Part shown: positions 5,442 to 11,984 of the stretch, one piece after another
Layout: the number at the start of each line of letters is the position of its first letter
Numbering within the stretch: the first letter of the stretch is position 1
Assembly (NCBI GenBank): GCA_016926595.1
Contig: JAFGOG010000094.1
Coordinates: 1-13,137, forward strand
Direction: 5' to 3'
Length of the DNA stretch: 13,137 bases
Origin: Anaerolineae bacterium
Lineage (GTDB): Bacteria > Chloroflexota > Anaerolineae > JAAYZQ01
Translations under genes and position numbers: made by a program
The notes under the pieces: model-generated
Database searches by the model: none
Told to the model about the DNA's origin: nothing
What the model saw: the letters and a program-made list of their open reading frames with translations, nothing else

Positions 5442-6440
5442 CTACATCCTGATACACCCTTCGATCTGCCCTGTTTGGGCAATCTCGCTCGCCGTATCCA
5501 ACAGAGGCACCGGGTGCTCTGGCCCATTCACCGCGACCTTACAGGTCACTTGGTCTCGTTCGGGGCAATGGCGGCACTGGTTATGGACCCATAAGATAGC
5601 GCGGCTTAGGCGAGAGTAGGTCAAAACAGCGTCAGAATCTTTTTCCTCCTCGTCGATGCTGCCCGCCTTGTCCATCTGCGCCAGCAGGTGCGCCAACTGC
5701 GCCTGGGCAAAGAGCGATTCGGTCTGGTCCTCTTCTTCCACCGGGCTGTCGGGCAGCGCTTCCCAGCGGCTCATCAGCTCGGCATAGACTATGGGGCGGA
5801 GACGCCTTGGCGGCAGTGACCCAACCTCGGCGCGCTCGGGCCAGTGGATCATTGACATGGCGGTTACCATGCTAAAGCCGGTCACCGCTGGCGGCAAGTC
5901 TTCGATTTCGAGCAGATCTTTGAAATCGAGCTCGTCGTCGGAAAATGAGTTGTATAACATTCCCCGGTGCACTTCAGCCCAGGCGTGGATGGCAGCTTGC
6001 GCCGTGTCAGGTAGTTCCTGGGCCAGGTGGATCACAGCCAGTGCGATCTTGATCAGTCTCCGGGCGTTCACCTTGCGCCCAGAGGGCTCTGGCGGCAGCT
6101 CCCCCTCCAGGGCGCTTTCCAGCCAATCCAGCGGCGCTTCCAGGAGCTCAGTGGGCAGGCCTGGTCGTGGCAACATCGTCTGGATCTGATCGGCCAGGTT
6201 GAGGATCGCGTCCAAATCCACCAGCTCATCCAACTGGTTGACTAGCGGTTCCCAATCTTCTGCTTCCAGAAACCCCAGATCATAATCATCTGATGCGTTG
6301 GGCAAATAGTCGTTGTCGCTCAAGAAAAAGCGACCGGCTAGCTCCTCGGCCCATTCATAGACCAGGTCGTCGTCTTCGTCCGAGTCCCAATCCCACTCGT
6401 CGTCGAAACCCAACTCGTCGTCGAAATCCAATTCGTCCAC
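5442..6440 (-). CDS. Acidic protein of unknown function with C-terminal Cys cluster
   Basis: This is a 332-residue soluble protein with no signal peptide. I do not recognise the family. The first 60 residues are extremely acidic (blocks such as DELDFDDELGFDDEWDWD and SDEDDD), with a six-residue repeat. The middle is predicted helical (for example RRLIKIALAVIHLAQELPDTAQAAIHAWAE). The C-terminal part holds C289 and C292 (NQCRHCPERD), C300 (VTCKV) and C329, which could bind a metal. The start is GTG at 6440-6438; it is supported by GAGGTGA just upstream, embedded in the end of the PHP gene, and by the absence of an alternative Met before residue 88. The gap to the PHP gene is 3 nt, so translation is probably coupled and the two proteins may work together. 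The stop is TAG at 5442-5444. Confidence 0.8.
   Translation of the reverse strand: MDELDFDDELGFDDEWDWDSDEDDDLVYEWAEELAGRFFLSDNDYLPNASDDYDLGFLEAEDWEPLVNQLDELVDLDAILNLADQIQTMLPRPGLPTELLEAPLDWLESALEGELPPEPSGRKVNARRLIKIALAVIHLAQELPDTAQAAIHAWAEVHRGMLYNSFSDDELDFKDLLEIEDLPPAVTGFSMVTAMSMIHWPERAEVGSLPPRRLRPIVYAELMSRWEALPDSPVEEEDQTESLFAQAQLAHLLAQMDKAGSIDEEEKDSDAVLTYSRLSRAILWVHNQCRHCPERDQVTCKVAVNGPEHPVPLLDTASEIAQTGQIEGCIRM
6395..6430 (-). repeat. Two 18-nt tandem units in the acidic-protein gene
   Basis: On the + strand ACTCGTCGTCGAAACCCA (6395-6412) is followed by ACTCGTCGTCGAAATCCA (6413-6430), one mismatch apart, then a degenerate third unit beginning ATTCGTCC. On the coding strand this encodes the six-residue repeat (D/G)FDDEL-type segments at the N-terminus. 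The in-frame unit length means that copy-number change would lengthen or shorten the acidic tail without frameshift. Confidence 0.7.
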
Positions 6441-6443
6441 TTG

Positions 6444-7523
6444 TCACCTCACATAAATGGGATTGCTGAAAATCCAACCCCGCCGCCTACCGGCGTACCG
6501 GCGGTAGGCTTCAGCCCGGTAAACACCCTCCTCATGGGCAACCAAGGTTAGCCGCTCGCTTTGCGCGTGGGCTACCACCTGCCCATTGCGTATCAACCGT
6601 AGCTCCGCTGGGCGAGGGCAGGTCACCCGAAATTCTGCTTTTCCCTGTATCGCCAACGTCTCACCCATCGTTGCCTCGCTGTCTCCCGACCTTGCCCAGA
6701 AGGAAAATCGGGCGATCTCGCCCGGCCGCTCGTAGCCAAGAAAGCCACGGCCGGTTCGTAACGCCCCGTAGATCACTGCCCTGTCGTGCTCCGCGTCGCC
6801 GGTTAGCGGTTCCTCGCTCAGTAGGTGTGTGTTAACGCAGCGGAAAAGATAGCCGTAGGATTGTACCTCGCGCGACAGCGGCCCTAGGTGATAGGTGTTG
6901 CCGTGGGCATCGGATCCGCCCAGCGCCGCCACCGGCCGGGTCTGGAGCAGCTCATCCCACTTGCGCAGGGTCTCGGGATAGGGGCCAGACGCGGTCAGCG
7001 CTGGGAAATAGGCGCATAGCACGGCGTGGGCCTTGCCCGTGAGCGCTCCTTTGAACTCGGACATATAGTTCCACAGCTCGATGCCGGCATAGCCGGTCAC
7101 CTGCCAGTCACGCCACGAGATATTCGGCTCGGGCAGAAATGGGACCGCATCGTGCTCGAACGGGTGGGCCAGGAAGGTAAAACCGCCCTGGGCTGCCACC
7201 GCGTCGATCAACCGCTGCGGGTCATCGGCGTACTCGGTCACGTCCTCGTGGATGTCAAAACACAACGTGTGGCTCGATTGGGGCAGGCGTTTCTGGTCGT
7301 GGACCTCCTCGCCCACCAACACCAGCGTCTTGCCATGCCAGCCTTCTGCATCAGTCACCAGGACGTTGTGGTCAGTCACGATGAGATAGTCGAGACCGGC
7401 TTGCTCGGCAATCTGCGCCAGTTCCTGGTGGGTCTTGGTCCCATCCGAGTGGACTGTGTGCATGTGCAGGTTGCCCCGCAGACCGTGGAACCGCCGCCGC
7501 CCGATTTCGACGCTGTAGGTCAT
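6444..7523 (-). CDS. PHP-domain metal-dependent phosphoesterase
   Basis: This 359-residue protein carries PHP (polymerase and histidinol phosphatase) metal-site motifs in order: H20-x-H22 and S26-D27 (GNLHMHTVHSDGT), D51-H52 (IVTDHN), E72-E73 (VGEEVHD), H86, H120 (FLAHPFEHD) and D205/H207 (GGSDAHGN). These would hold a di- or trinuclear metal centre for phosphoester hydrolysis; the real substrate (nucleotide, sugar phosphate or DNA end) is unknown. The C-terminal 100 residues look like a beta-rich accessory domain (TCPRPAELRLIRNGQVVA). An 83-residue upstream extension of the frame is rejected because it crosses the promoter; the ATG at 7523 lies 20-odd nt after a perfect -10 box and has GAGGGA upstream. 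The end of the gene contains the ribosome-binding site of the acidic-protein gene. Confidence 0.87.
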   Translation of the reverse strand: MTYSVEIGRRRFHGLRGNLHMHTVHSDGTKTHQELAQIAEQAGLDYLIVTDHNVLVTDAEGWHGKTLVLVGEEVHDQKRLPQSSHTLCFDIHEDVTEYADDPQRLIDAVAAQGGFTFLAHPFEHDAVPFLPEPNISWRDWQVTGYAGIELWNYMSEFKGALTGKAHAVLCAYFPALTASGPYPETLRKWDELLQTRPVAALGGSDAHGNTYHLGPLSREVQSYGYLFRCVNTHLLSEEPLTGDAEHDRAVIYGALRTGRGFLGYERPGEIARFSFWARSGDSEATMGETLAIQGKAEFRVTCPRPAELRLIRNGQVVAHAQSERLTLVAHEEGVYRAEAYRRYAGRRRGWIFSNPIYVR

Positions 7524-7545
7524 TGTTCTTGTTCCCTCTACCTGG

Positions 7546-7575
7546 ATTATACCACACATCCAACGGCGCTGCCAA
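7546..7575 (-). promoter_or_regulatory. Promoter of the PHP/acidic-protein operon
   Basis: Read on the - strand, a -35 box TTGGCA (7575-7570, 5 of 6) is followed after 18 nt by TATAAT (7551-7546), which is preceded by TGG, an extended -10. Transcription would begin about 7539, leaving a leader of roughly 16 nt with an AGAGGGA ribosome-binding site. The -35 box lies about 20 bp from the start of the recognisable ABC-ATPase relic. Confidence 0.7.
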
Positions 7576-7593
7576 GCGCAAAGCCTGTCATGT

Positions 7594-7790
7594 CTGAGGC
7601 GGAAGCTGATCGGTTTGTTAGAGACCTTGCCCCGGACGATGCTGATCGCCAGCCACGATATGCGCTTGGTGTGGGACTTTGCCCTCGCACCATCATCCTC
7701 GACGGTGGGCGGTTGGTTACCGACGGTCCGACCGCCGTTCTGCTGCGGGACGCGGCCCTCATGGAGCAGCATGGGCTGGAGAGCCCGTAA
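7594..7790 (+). pseudogene. Relic of the 3' end of a CbiO/EcfA-type ABC transporter ATPase gene
   Basis: Two overlapping + frames join into one ABC ATPase C-terminus. Frame 1 (about 7594-7677) reads LRRKLIGLLETLPRTMLIA followed by SHDMRLVW; the SHD is the H-loop. The next part, LCPRTIILDGGRLVTDGP then TAVLLRDAALMEQHGLESP and TAA at 7788-7790, is in the third frame from about 7677. Restoring one missing base near 7675-7679 makes a continuous typical end of a cobalt/nickel or ECF transporter ATPase (CbiO/EcfA). Walker A, the signature and Walker B are all absent; upstream of 7594 the resemblance stops at the edge of the PHP promoter. About 65 of the roughly 250 residues survive. It is therefore a truncated, frameshifted relic. 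A sequencing error could explain the frameshift but not the missing front. Confidence 0.75.
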
Positions 7791-7863
7791 ATTGGACGCC
7801 GATTAGCGCTGGTGGGGTCACTGAAACGGTCTACGACCGCGCTATGCGTGGGTAGTCGGACGT

Positions 7864-7896
7864 CGGGAGGCCGGGTGGAGAATACCCGGCCTCCCG
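7864..7896. terminator. Strong GC-rich hairpin after the smpB-linked gene
   Basis: CGGGAGGCCGGGT (7864-7876) and ACCCGGCCTCCCG (7884-7896) form a perfect 13-bp stem with a 7-nt GGAGAAT loop. It stands 19 nt beyond the stop of the - strand gene ending at 7916 and 73 nt after the end of the ABC-ATPase relic, so it can serve either strand. No T-run follows on either side. Confidence 0.6.
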
Positions 7897-7915
7897 GCAT
7901 GCTTAATCCGGGAGT

Positions 7916-8770
7916 CTAATAGGCGCCGCTGGGGAAGGTATCGATGCCAGCGTGCTTGCCTACCTGCTTGTACATCCTGACGCCGTGCCAAGGCTCGCCC
8001 AGGATGCCGTCATGGATGGCCCAGCTCCGGCCACGGACCGTCTGCCACGCATCGGGTTGGCGGAACGGCGTCGAGCCGTCGAGCGCTTCGTGTAGTTGGC
8101 CTCCCGGCTGGAACGCCTCGTGGATCCACTGCATCTTGCGCAATCCCTGAACATAGTTGAACCCCTGCCGCTCAAACAGGATGGCGTTGTGGTAGGCCAT
8201 CGGTTCCATCAGATAATAGTCATGGCTGAGACGCAAAACAAAACTCTCGAGCAGCGGCACCAACGACCGGCTCAGGCGCAGCCCTCGCCGCACCTGCCCC
8301 GGCGTCAGCCCAGCCTGCATCGCCCGAACCTCCTCAGGAATGTTGCGCCGGAAGGTACCGAACTTGGTCCGCCTTCCCTGCCAGTCCAGGTCGGTAGCGA
8401 ACCGCTCCCCATCCGGGTCGTTGACGATGAACAGCATCACCTCGATCTGATTCAGCCGCGTGTCGGCCATCTCCAGGTAAAGGAGCGGGTCAGGGAATCC
8501 GAATTCCGGCCGGACGTCGATCTCTACCAGGCCGCTGCCGGCTGGGCAGTTGAAGGTGACCAGCCGGTTGCCGTGGGCGTCGCACAGCGTCTCCGGATCG
8601 ATGCCGTACCTGATCAGGATCGGCCGCGACACTACCGAACGGTAGATCCCTTCCTTTGTTGGTTCCGGCAGTTCGTTCACCTGCGACAGTGAATATAGCC
8701 TAACTCCGTCTACTACGAACGGCTCACTTTTTGCCTCCGCGCCGCCTGCGGCTGGTTGCTCTTCGCTCAT
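7916..8770 (-). CDS. Conserved-looking protein of unknown function, coupled to smpB
   Basis: This is a 284-residue protein without signal peptide or membrane segments. I do not recognise a named domain. The N-terminal 20 residues are Ala/Glu-rich and probably disordered; the rest is well-structured in appearance, with mixed strands (RLVTFNCPAGSGLVEIDVRP, IEVMLFIVNDPDG) and a helical part rich in aromatic residues and His (SHDYYLMEPMAYHN, YVQGLRKMQWIHEAF). The codon use is like that of its neighbours. The ATG at 8770 overlaps the smpB stop by 4 nt (ATGA), so translation is coupled to smpB and expression follows it. This position gives a weak hint of a role in translation or quality control, but operons in such genomes are often mixed. 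The stop TAG is at 7916-7918, followed by a strong hairpin. Confidence 0.8.
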   Translation of the reverse strand: MSEEQPAAGGAEAKSEPFVVDGVRLYSLSQVNELPEPTKEGIYRSVVSRPILIRYGIDPETLCDAHGNRLVTFNCPAGSGLVEIDVRPEFGFPDPLLYLEMADTRLNQIEVMLFIVNDPDGERFATDLDWQGRRTKFGTFRRNIPEEVRAMQAGLTPGQVRRGLRLSRSLVPLLESFVLRLSHDYYLMEPMAYHNAILFERQGFNYVQGLRKMQWIHEAFQPGGQLHEALDGSTPFRQPDAWQTVRGRSWAIHDGILGEPWHGVRMYKQVGKHAGIDTFPSGAY

Positions 8771-9222
8771 TCGTATCGCTCCTTCAGCGCCCGATCCACC
8801 TGGCGCTGTGAATCGCGCTTGGCGATCGCTTCCCGTTTGTCGTACAGTTTTTTGCCCCGAGCCAGGCCGATCTCTACCTTGGCCCGACCATCTTTCAGAT
8901 ACAGGCGGGTGGGAATCACCGTATAGCCCTTCTCCTGGACCTTGCCAGCCAGCCGGTCGATCTCGCGGCGGTGGAGAAGCAGTTTCCGGCGACGCTTGGG
9001 GTCGTGGTTCTGGCGGCTAGCCGGTTCGTACTGGGCGATGTGGACGTTCGCCAGCCACGCTTCACCTCTTTCAAACGCCACATAGCCGTCTTGCAGGCTC
9101 ACCCGGCCGGCCCGGATCGACTTGATCTCGCTGCCAGCCAGTGCTATGCCTGCCTCAAGCGTATCGCTAATAAAGTATTCGTGAAACGCTTTGCGGTTTG
9201 TGGCGATAATCTTGACTGTCAC
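8767..9222 (-). CDS. smpB: SsrA (tmRNA)-binding protein SmpB
   Basis: This 151-residue basic protein is required with tmRNA for rescuing stalled ribosomes. Family signatures are present throughout: IIATNRKAFHEYFI (N-terminus), TLEAGIALAGSEIKSIRAGRVSL, DGYVAFERGEAWLANVHIAQYE, KRRRKLLLHRREI, GYTVIPTRLYLKDGRAKVEIGLARGKK in sections, and the C-terminal tail YDKREAIAKRDSQRQ that enters the ribosomal mRNA channel. The length is usual. The start is GTG (9222-9220) giving M-T-V-K; no good Shine-Dalgarno stands before it, so it may rely on coupling to the protease gene ending 11 nt upstream. The downstream gene overlaps by 4 nt. The tmRNA gene ssrA is not visible in this window. Confidence 0.97.
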   Translation of the reverse strand: MTVKIIATNRKAFHEYFISDTLEAGIALAGSEIKSIRAGRVSLQDGYVAFERGEAWLANVHIAQYEPASRQNHDPKRRRKLLLHRREIDRLAGKVQEKGYTVIPTRLYLKDGRAKVEIGLARGKKLYDKREAIAKRDSQRQVDRALKERYE

Positions 9223-9233
9223 AGGATGCGACT

Positions 9234-10505
9234 CTATTTTCCAGTCAGCAGGTATTCTATGGCGCGGTCGAGCTGTGGATCGCGCTCGGCGTCGATATCT
9301 TCTCGTGTGACGACCACTTCGATATCGGGATCAAGGCCCTCGCCGTGGATTGCTCGGCCTTTGGGCGTGAACCAGCGGGCGACTGTGACCCGCAGCTCTG
9401 AACCGTTACTCAACTCGTGGAGCAATTGTACCGACCCCTTGCCAAACGTCTTGTCGCCGATCAGCACCGCTCGGCCATAGTCCTGCAGCGCGCCGGCTAC
9501 GATCTCTGACGCGCTGGCCGAACCGACGTCGACCAGCACCACCAGCGGGATGTCGGGCGCGATCGGCCCATCTGACGTCGTGTACGGCCTCTCCGTTCCG
9601 TCCTTGAAGCGCTCGATCAGTACCTCTGTGTCTTGGGGCAGGAATAGCCCTGCCGTCAGTATCGATTCGTTCAGCAGGCCACCTGGATTGCCGCGCAGGT
9701 CTAGGATCAGCCCTTTTGGGTTCTGTGCCAGCAGCTCGTCGATCTCGTTGGCCAGCTTGGCGGTGGCCGTGTTGTCGAACTGAAATAGCCAAACGTAGCC
9801 GATCCCATCGTCACGCATCTCCGACTGGACCAGTTGGATATCGATCTTGGCACGGACGATCTCGACCTCGAACGCTTCCTCGCCTTTGCGCAAGATCTTG
9901 AGGCGGACTGTGGTGCCGGCTGGTCCTCGGATCAGGCTGATCGCTTCGTAGATGCTCATGTTCTCGATCGGCGTGCCGTCAACCTGGGCGATCACGTCGC
10001 CGCCGCGCAGGCCTGCTTTCTGAGCCGGCTGATCCTCATACACGCTGACAATCGACAGAATCCCGTCGTCCATCGATACCAGGGCGCCGATCCCTTCGAA
10101 CGAACCGCTCTGATCCTCGCGCATAATGGCCGCCACCTGGGGCTCGACGAATGCCGTATATGGATCGCCCAGGGTATTGACTGCTCCGCGGATAGCGCCG
10201 TAGGTCAGCTCGTCTTGATTCGGTAGATCTCCATAATACTCACCCTGAATGATCTGCCATACTTCCCAGAACAGCTCCAGCCCTTGCTCGTCACCGGCGA
10301 CCGGTGGCGTCATGGTCGGCTCTTCCCGCGTCGGCGTGAGCGGCTGGGCTGTCGGCGCAGCCGTATCCTGCGGCTCGACGACAACGACCGCTCGATCAGG
10401 CATGGTGATCCAACGGACGACAAACCCTGAAGCAAAGCCAGCACTGCCGATCAGCACCGCCAACACCAGTAACAACACGACCTTACAGCCATTCGAATTC
10501 GCCAT
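9234..10505 (-). CDS. S41-family carboxy-terminal processing protease (copy 1)
   Basis: This is a 423-residue exported protease of the CtpA/Prc family. An N-terminal hydrophobic anchor or signal (8-33) is followed by a Thr/Pro-rich spacer (47-69), a helical cap (75-125), a PDZ domain (about 133-215, with AGLRGGDVIAQVDG) that recognises C-terminal substrate tails, and the protease core. The catalytic Ser/Lys dyad is S331 (GSASASEIVAGALQD) and K356 (GDKTFGKGSVQ), 25 residues apart as in Prc. It acts outside the cytoplasmic membrane, trimming or degrading exported proteins at the C-terminus. It ends 11 nt before smpB and lies 91 nt after a paralogue with the same layout. The start ATG is at 10505; the ribosome-binding site is weak. 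Complete. Confidence 0.93.
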   Translation of the reverse strand: MANSNGCKVVLLLVLAVLIGSAGFASGFVVRWITMPDRAVVVVEPQDTAAPTAQPLTPTREEPTMTPPVAGDEQGLELFWEVWQIIQGEYYGDLPNQDELTYGAIRGAVNTLGDPYTAFVEPQVAAIMREDQSGSFEGIGALVSMDDGILSIVSVYEDQPAQKAGLRGGDVIAQVDGTPIENMSIYEAISLIRGPAGTTVRLKILRKGEEAFEVEIVRAKIDIQLVQSEMRDDGIGYVWLFQFDNTATAKLANEIDELLAQNPKGLILDLRGNPGGLLNESILTAGLFLPQDTEVLIERFKDGTERPYTTSDGPIAPDIPLVVLVDVGSASASEIVAGALQDYGRAVLIGDKTFGKGSVQLLHELSNGSELRVTVARWFTPKGRAIHGEGLDPDIEVVVTREDIDAERDPQLDRAIEYLLTGK

Positions 10506-10586
10506 CTTCAGATCCTATCTTTTATCCCTTCTGTGCGTCTTGCTGTGTACTAACCGACTCCGGTCCGTCGGGGGGCCGAAATCGGA

Positions 10587-10600
10587 CTTCTAGCTTCTAG
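10587..10600 (-). repeat. Tandem 7-nt duplication at the stop of protease copy 2
   Basis: CTTCTAG occurs twice in direct succession on the + strand (10587-10593 and 10594-10600). On the coding strand this places the stop codon TAG in the first-read unit and a second TAG in another frame. The 91-nt gap up to protease copy 1 shows no clear promoter, though pyrimidine/purine-rich stretches and short inverted repeats (CCGAC/GTCGG) are present. Confidence 0.45.
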
Positions 10601-11787
10601 TTTCCCTTTAGCCACTCGATCGCCCGTTCGAGCTGTGGATCCCGCCCGTTGTTGCGGTCGTCGTCGGTGATGCCCGCCTCGAAATCAGGCGTCAGTCCTA
10701 CCCCGGTGATCTGGCGGCGGTTGGGTGTCAACCAGTCGGCGTAGGTGATGTGCACTGACGAACCGTCGCGCAGGTCAAATACCTGCTGGACTGAGCCTTT
10801 GCCGTACGTTTTCTCGCCGACCAGCACTGCCCGACCCCGGTCCTGGAGCGCGCCAGCCACGATCTCTGCAGCGCTGGCGGTGCCGCCGTCGACCAGCAGC
10901 ACAAGCTTGCCGTCGGTGAACCTGCCCCCATTGCTGGCCTCGTAGGTTTCTTCTTTGCCCCCCTTTTCCAACTGGAGCAGGACAGGCCCACCCGACAGGA
11001 ACTCGCCGGCCACATCCACCGCGGACCCGAGCAGCCCACCGCCGTTGCCCCGCAGGTCGAGCACAAGCTGGATCATGCCCTGGCCCTTCAGCTCGTCTAG
11101 CGCCTGGCGCAGCTCCTTATCGGTCCGGTCGCTGAATAGCGTGAGGCGTATATAGCCGGTACCCACCGGCTCGTCCAGCATCCGCCATTCGACGGTGGGC
11201 GTGGGGATCTCTTCGCGGGTGATCTCGACCGTCACCGGTTCGGTCTCCCCTTCGTGGCGCAGCGTCAGTTGTACAACGGTGCCGACCTCGCCGCGAATGT
11301 GGGCGATCACGTCCTCGGTATTCGTCCCCGGTTCGATCTCGATGTTGTCTACCTTGAGCAGTGTGTCGCCCTTGCGAACGCCGGCCTTCTCGGCAGGCAG
11401 GTCGGGCATCGGTTCGAGGACGATGCGGCCGTCTTCGACCTGGGTTACGTAGGCGCCGATCCCGCCAAAGCGGCCGCTGAGCGCCTCTTTCTCGCGCTGG
11501 CGGGGCTCTGGCTCCAGGAATGATGTGTGTGGATCGTTCAGTGTGCCCAACGCGCCGCGGATGATGCCCCATTCCAGGTGTTTATTGTCAGGCAGGTTGC
11601 CGTAGAAAACCCGCTCGACGAGATCCCATGCTTCCCAGAACACACCCAGGTCGCGCCCCTGCGCGACGACTGACGCCTGATCGTGCATCAACATGTAGGT
11701 GATCGCCACGCCGGCAGCAAAAGCAACCACCAGCGCTGTGGTTATCGCTGTTGATATCAGAAGCATCCTTACCGTTCGACTCAACAT
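10597..11787 (-). CDS. S41-family carboxy-terminal processing protease (copy 2)
   Basis: This 396-residue protease is a paralogue of the next gene downstream: membrane anchor 8-34, helical cap 47-97, PDZ about 100-190 (AGVRKGDTLLKVDN), and core with LVLDLRGNGGG and the dyad S305 (GGTASAAEIVAGALQD) and K330 (GEKTYGKGSVQ). Unlike copy 1 it lacks the Thr/Pro spacer, and its catalytic motif is TASAAE rather than SASASE, keeping the Ser equivalent to Prc S452. The frame remains open to 11988, but that 67-residue extension crosses a promoter and a terminator and is not signal-like. The ATG at 11787 puts the hydrophobic anchor at the N-terminus. The preceding ribosome-binding site (GAGAAAG) is weak. 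Confidence 0.92.
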   Translation of the reverse strand: MLSRTVRMLLISTAITTALVVAFAAGVAITYMLMHDQASVVAQGRDLGVFWEAWDLVERVFYGNLPDNKHLEWGIIRGALGTLNDPHTSFLEPEPRQREKEALSGRFGGIGAYVTQVEDGRIVLEPMPDLPAEKAGVRKGDTLLKVDNIEIEPGTNTEDVIAHIRGEVGTVVQLTLRHEGETEPVTVEITREEIPTPTVEWRMLDEPVGTGYIRLTLFSDRTDKELRQALDELKGQGMIQLVLDLRGNGGGLLGSAVDVAGEFLSGGPVLLQLEKGGKEETYEASNGGRFTDGKLVLLVDGGTASAAEIVAGALQDRGRAVLVGEKTYGKGSVQQVFDLRDGSSVHITYADWLTPNRRQITGVGLTPDFEAGITDDDRNNGRDPQLERAIEWLKGN

Positions 11788-11816
11788 AGCTTTCTCACAC
11801 TTTTGACATAAATATC

Positions 11817-11868
11817 GGGGGCCTGGGCCCCCTTGAATGCTGCATCGTCGCTCCTGGCAGATTGCCAG
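11817..11868 (-). promoter_or_regulatory. Leader hairpins of the protease gene (attenuator candidate)
   Basis: The leader between the promoter and the ATG at 11787 is about 120 nt, the longest in the window. It holds two perfect palindromes: CTGGCA-GAT-TGCCAG (11854-11868) and GGGGGCC-TG-GGCCCCC (11817-11832). On the - strand the second stem is followed by GATATTTATG, weakly T-rich. They could form an attenuator or mRNA-stabilising structure. No known riboswitch or T-box signature is evident. Confidence 0.45.
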
Positions 11869-11914
11869 ACCTACCGCAGTAACCGGCTTTACTCCTGGCG
11901 CACCGCGTTGGGGC

Positions 11915-11943
11915 ATTATACCCCAAAACCGGCCGGGCGCCAA
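11915..11943 (-). promoter_or_regulatory. Promoter of the protease-smpB operon
   Basis: On the - strand a -35 box TTGGCG (11943-11938, 4 of 6) and a perfect TATAAT (11920-11915) are separated by exactly 17 nt. Transcription would start about 11908. The -35 box begins 4 nt after the terminator hairpin of the upstream nuclease gene, so this marks a new transcription unit: protease copy 2, protease copy 1, smpB and the downstream unknown. Confidence 0.65.
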
Positions 11944-11947
11944 AACG

Positions 11948-11970
11948 CAACAGACCCTAAGGGTCTGTTG
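11948..11970 (-). terminator. Intrinsic terminator of the nuclease gene
   Basis: A 23-nt palindrome with arms CAACAGACCCT (11948-11958) and AGGGTCTGTTG (11960-11970) around a single base; in RNA about 9 bp plus a 5-nt loop. Read on the - strand it is followed by CGTTTTGG, a short T-run, and stands 14 nt after the nuclease stop. On the + strand no T-run follows, so it acts on the - strand. Confidence 0.7.
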
Positions 11971-11984
11971 GCATTGCCCTGCAG

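Noticed and set aside
7524..7772. N-terminal extension of the PHP protein
   Set aside because: The extension crosses the TTGGCA/TATAAT promoter and the relic, and the ATG at 7523 fits the promoter and ribosome-binding site.
7026..7790. 254-codon + strand open frame across the PHP gene
   Set aside because: Most of it is antisense to the PHP gene; only its last ~37 codons are meaningful, as part of the frameshifted ABC-ATPase relic.
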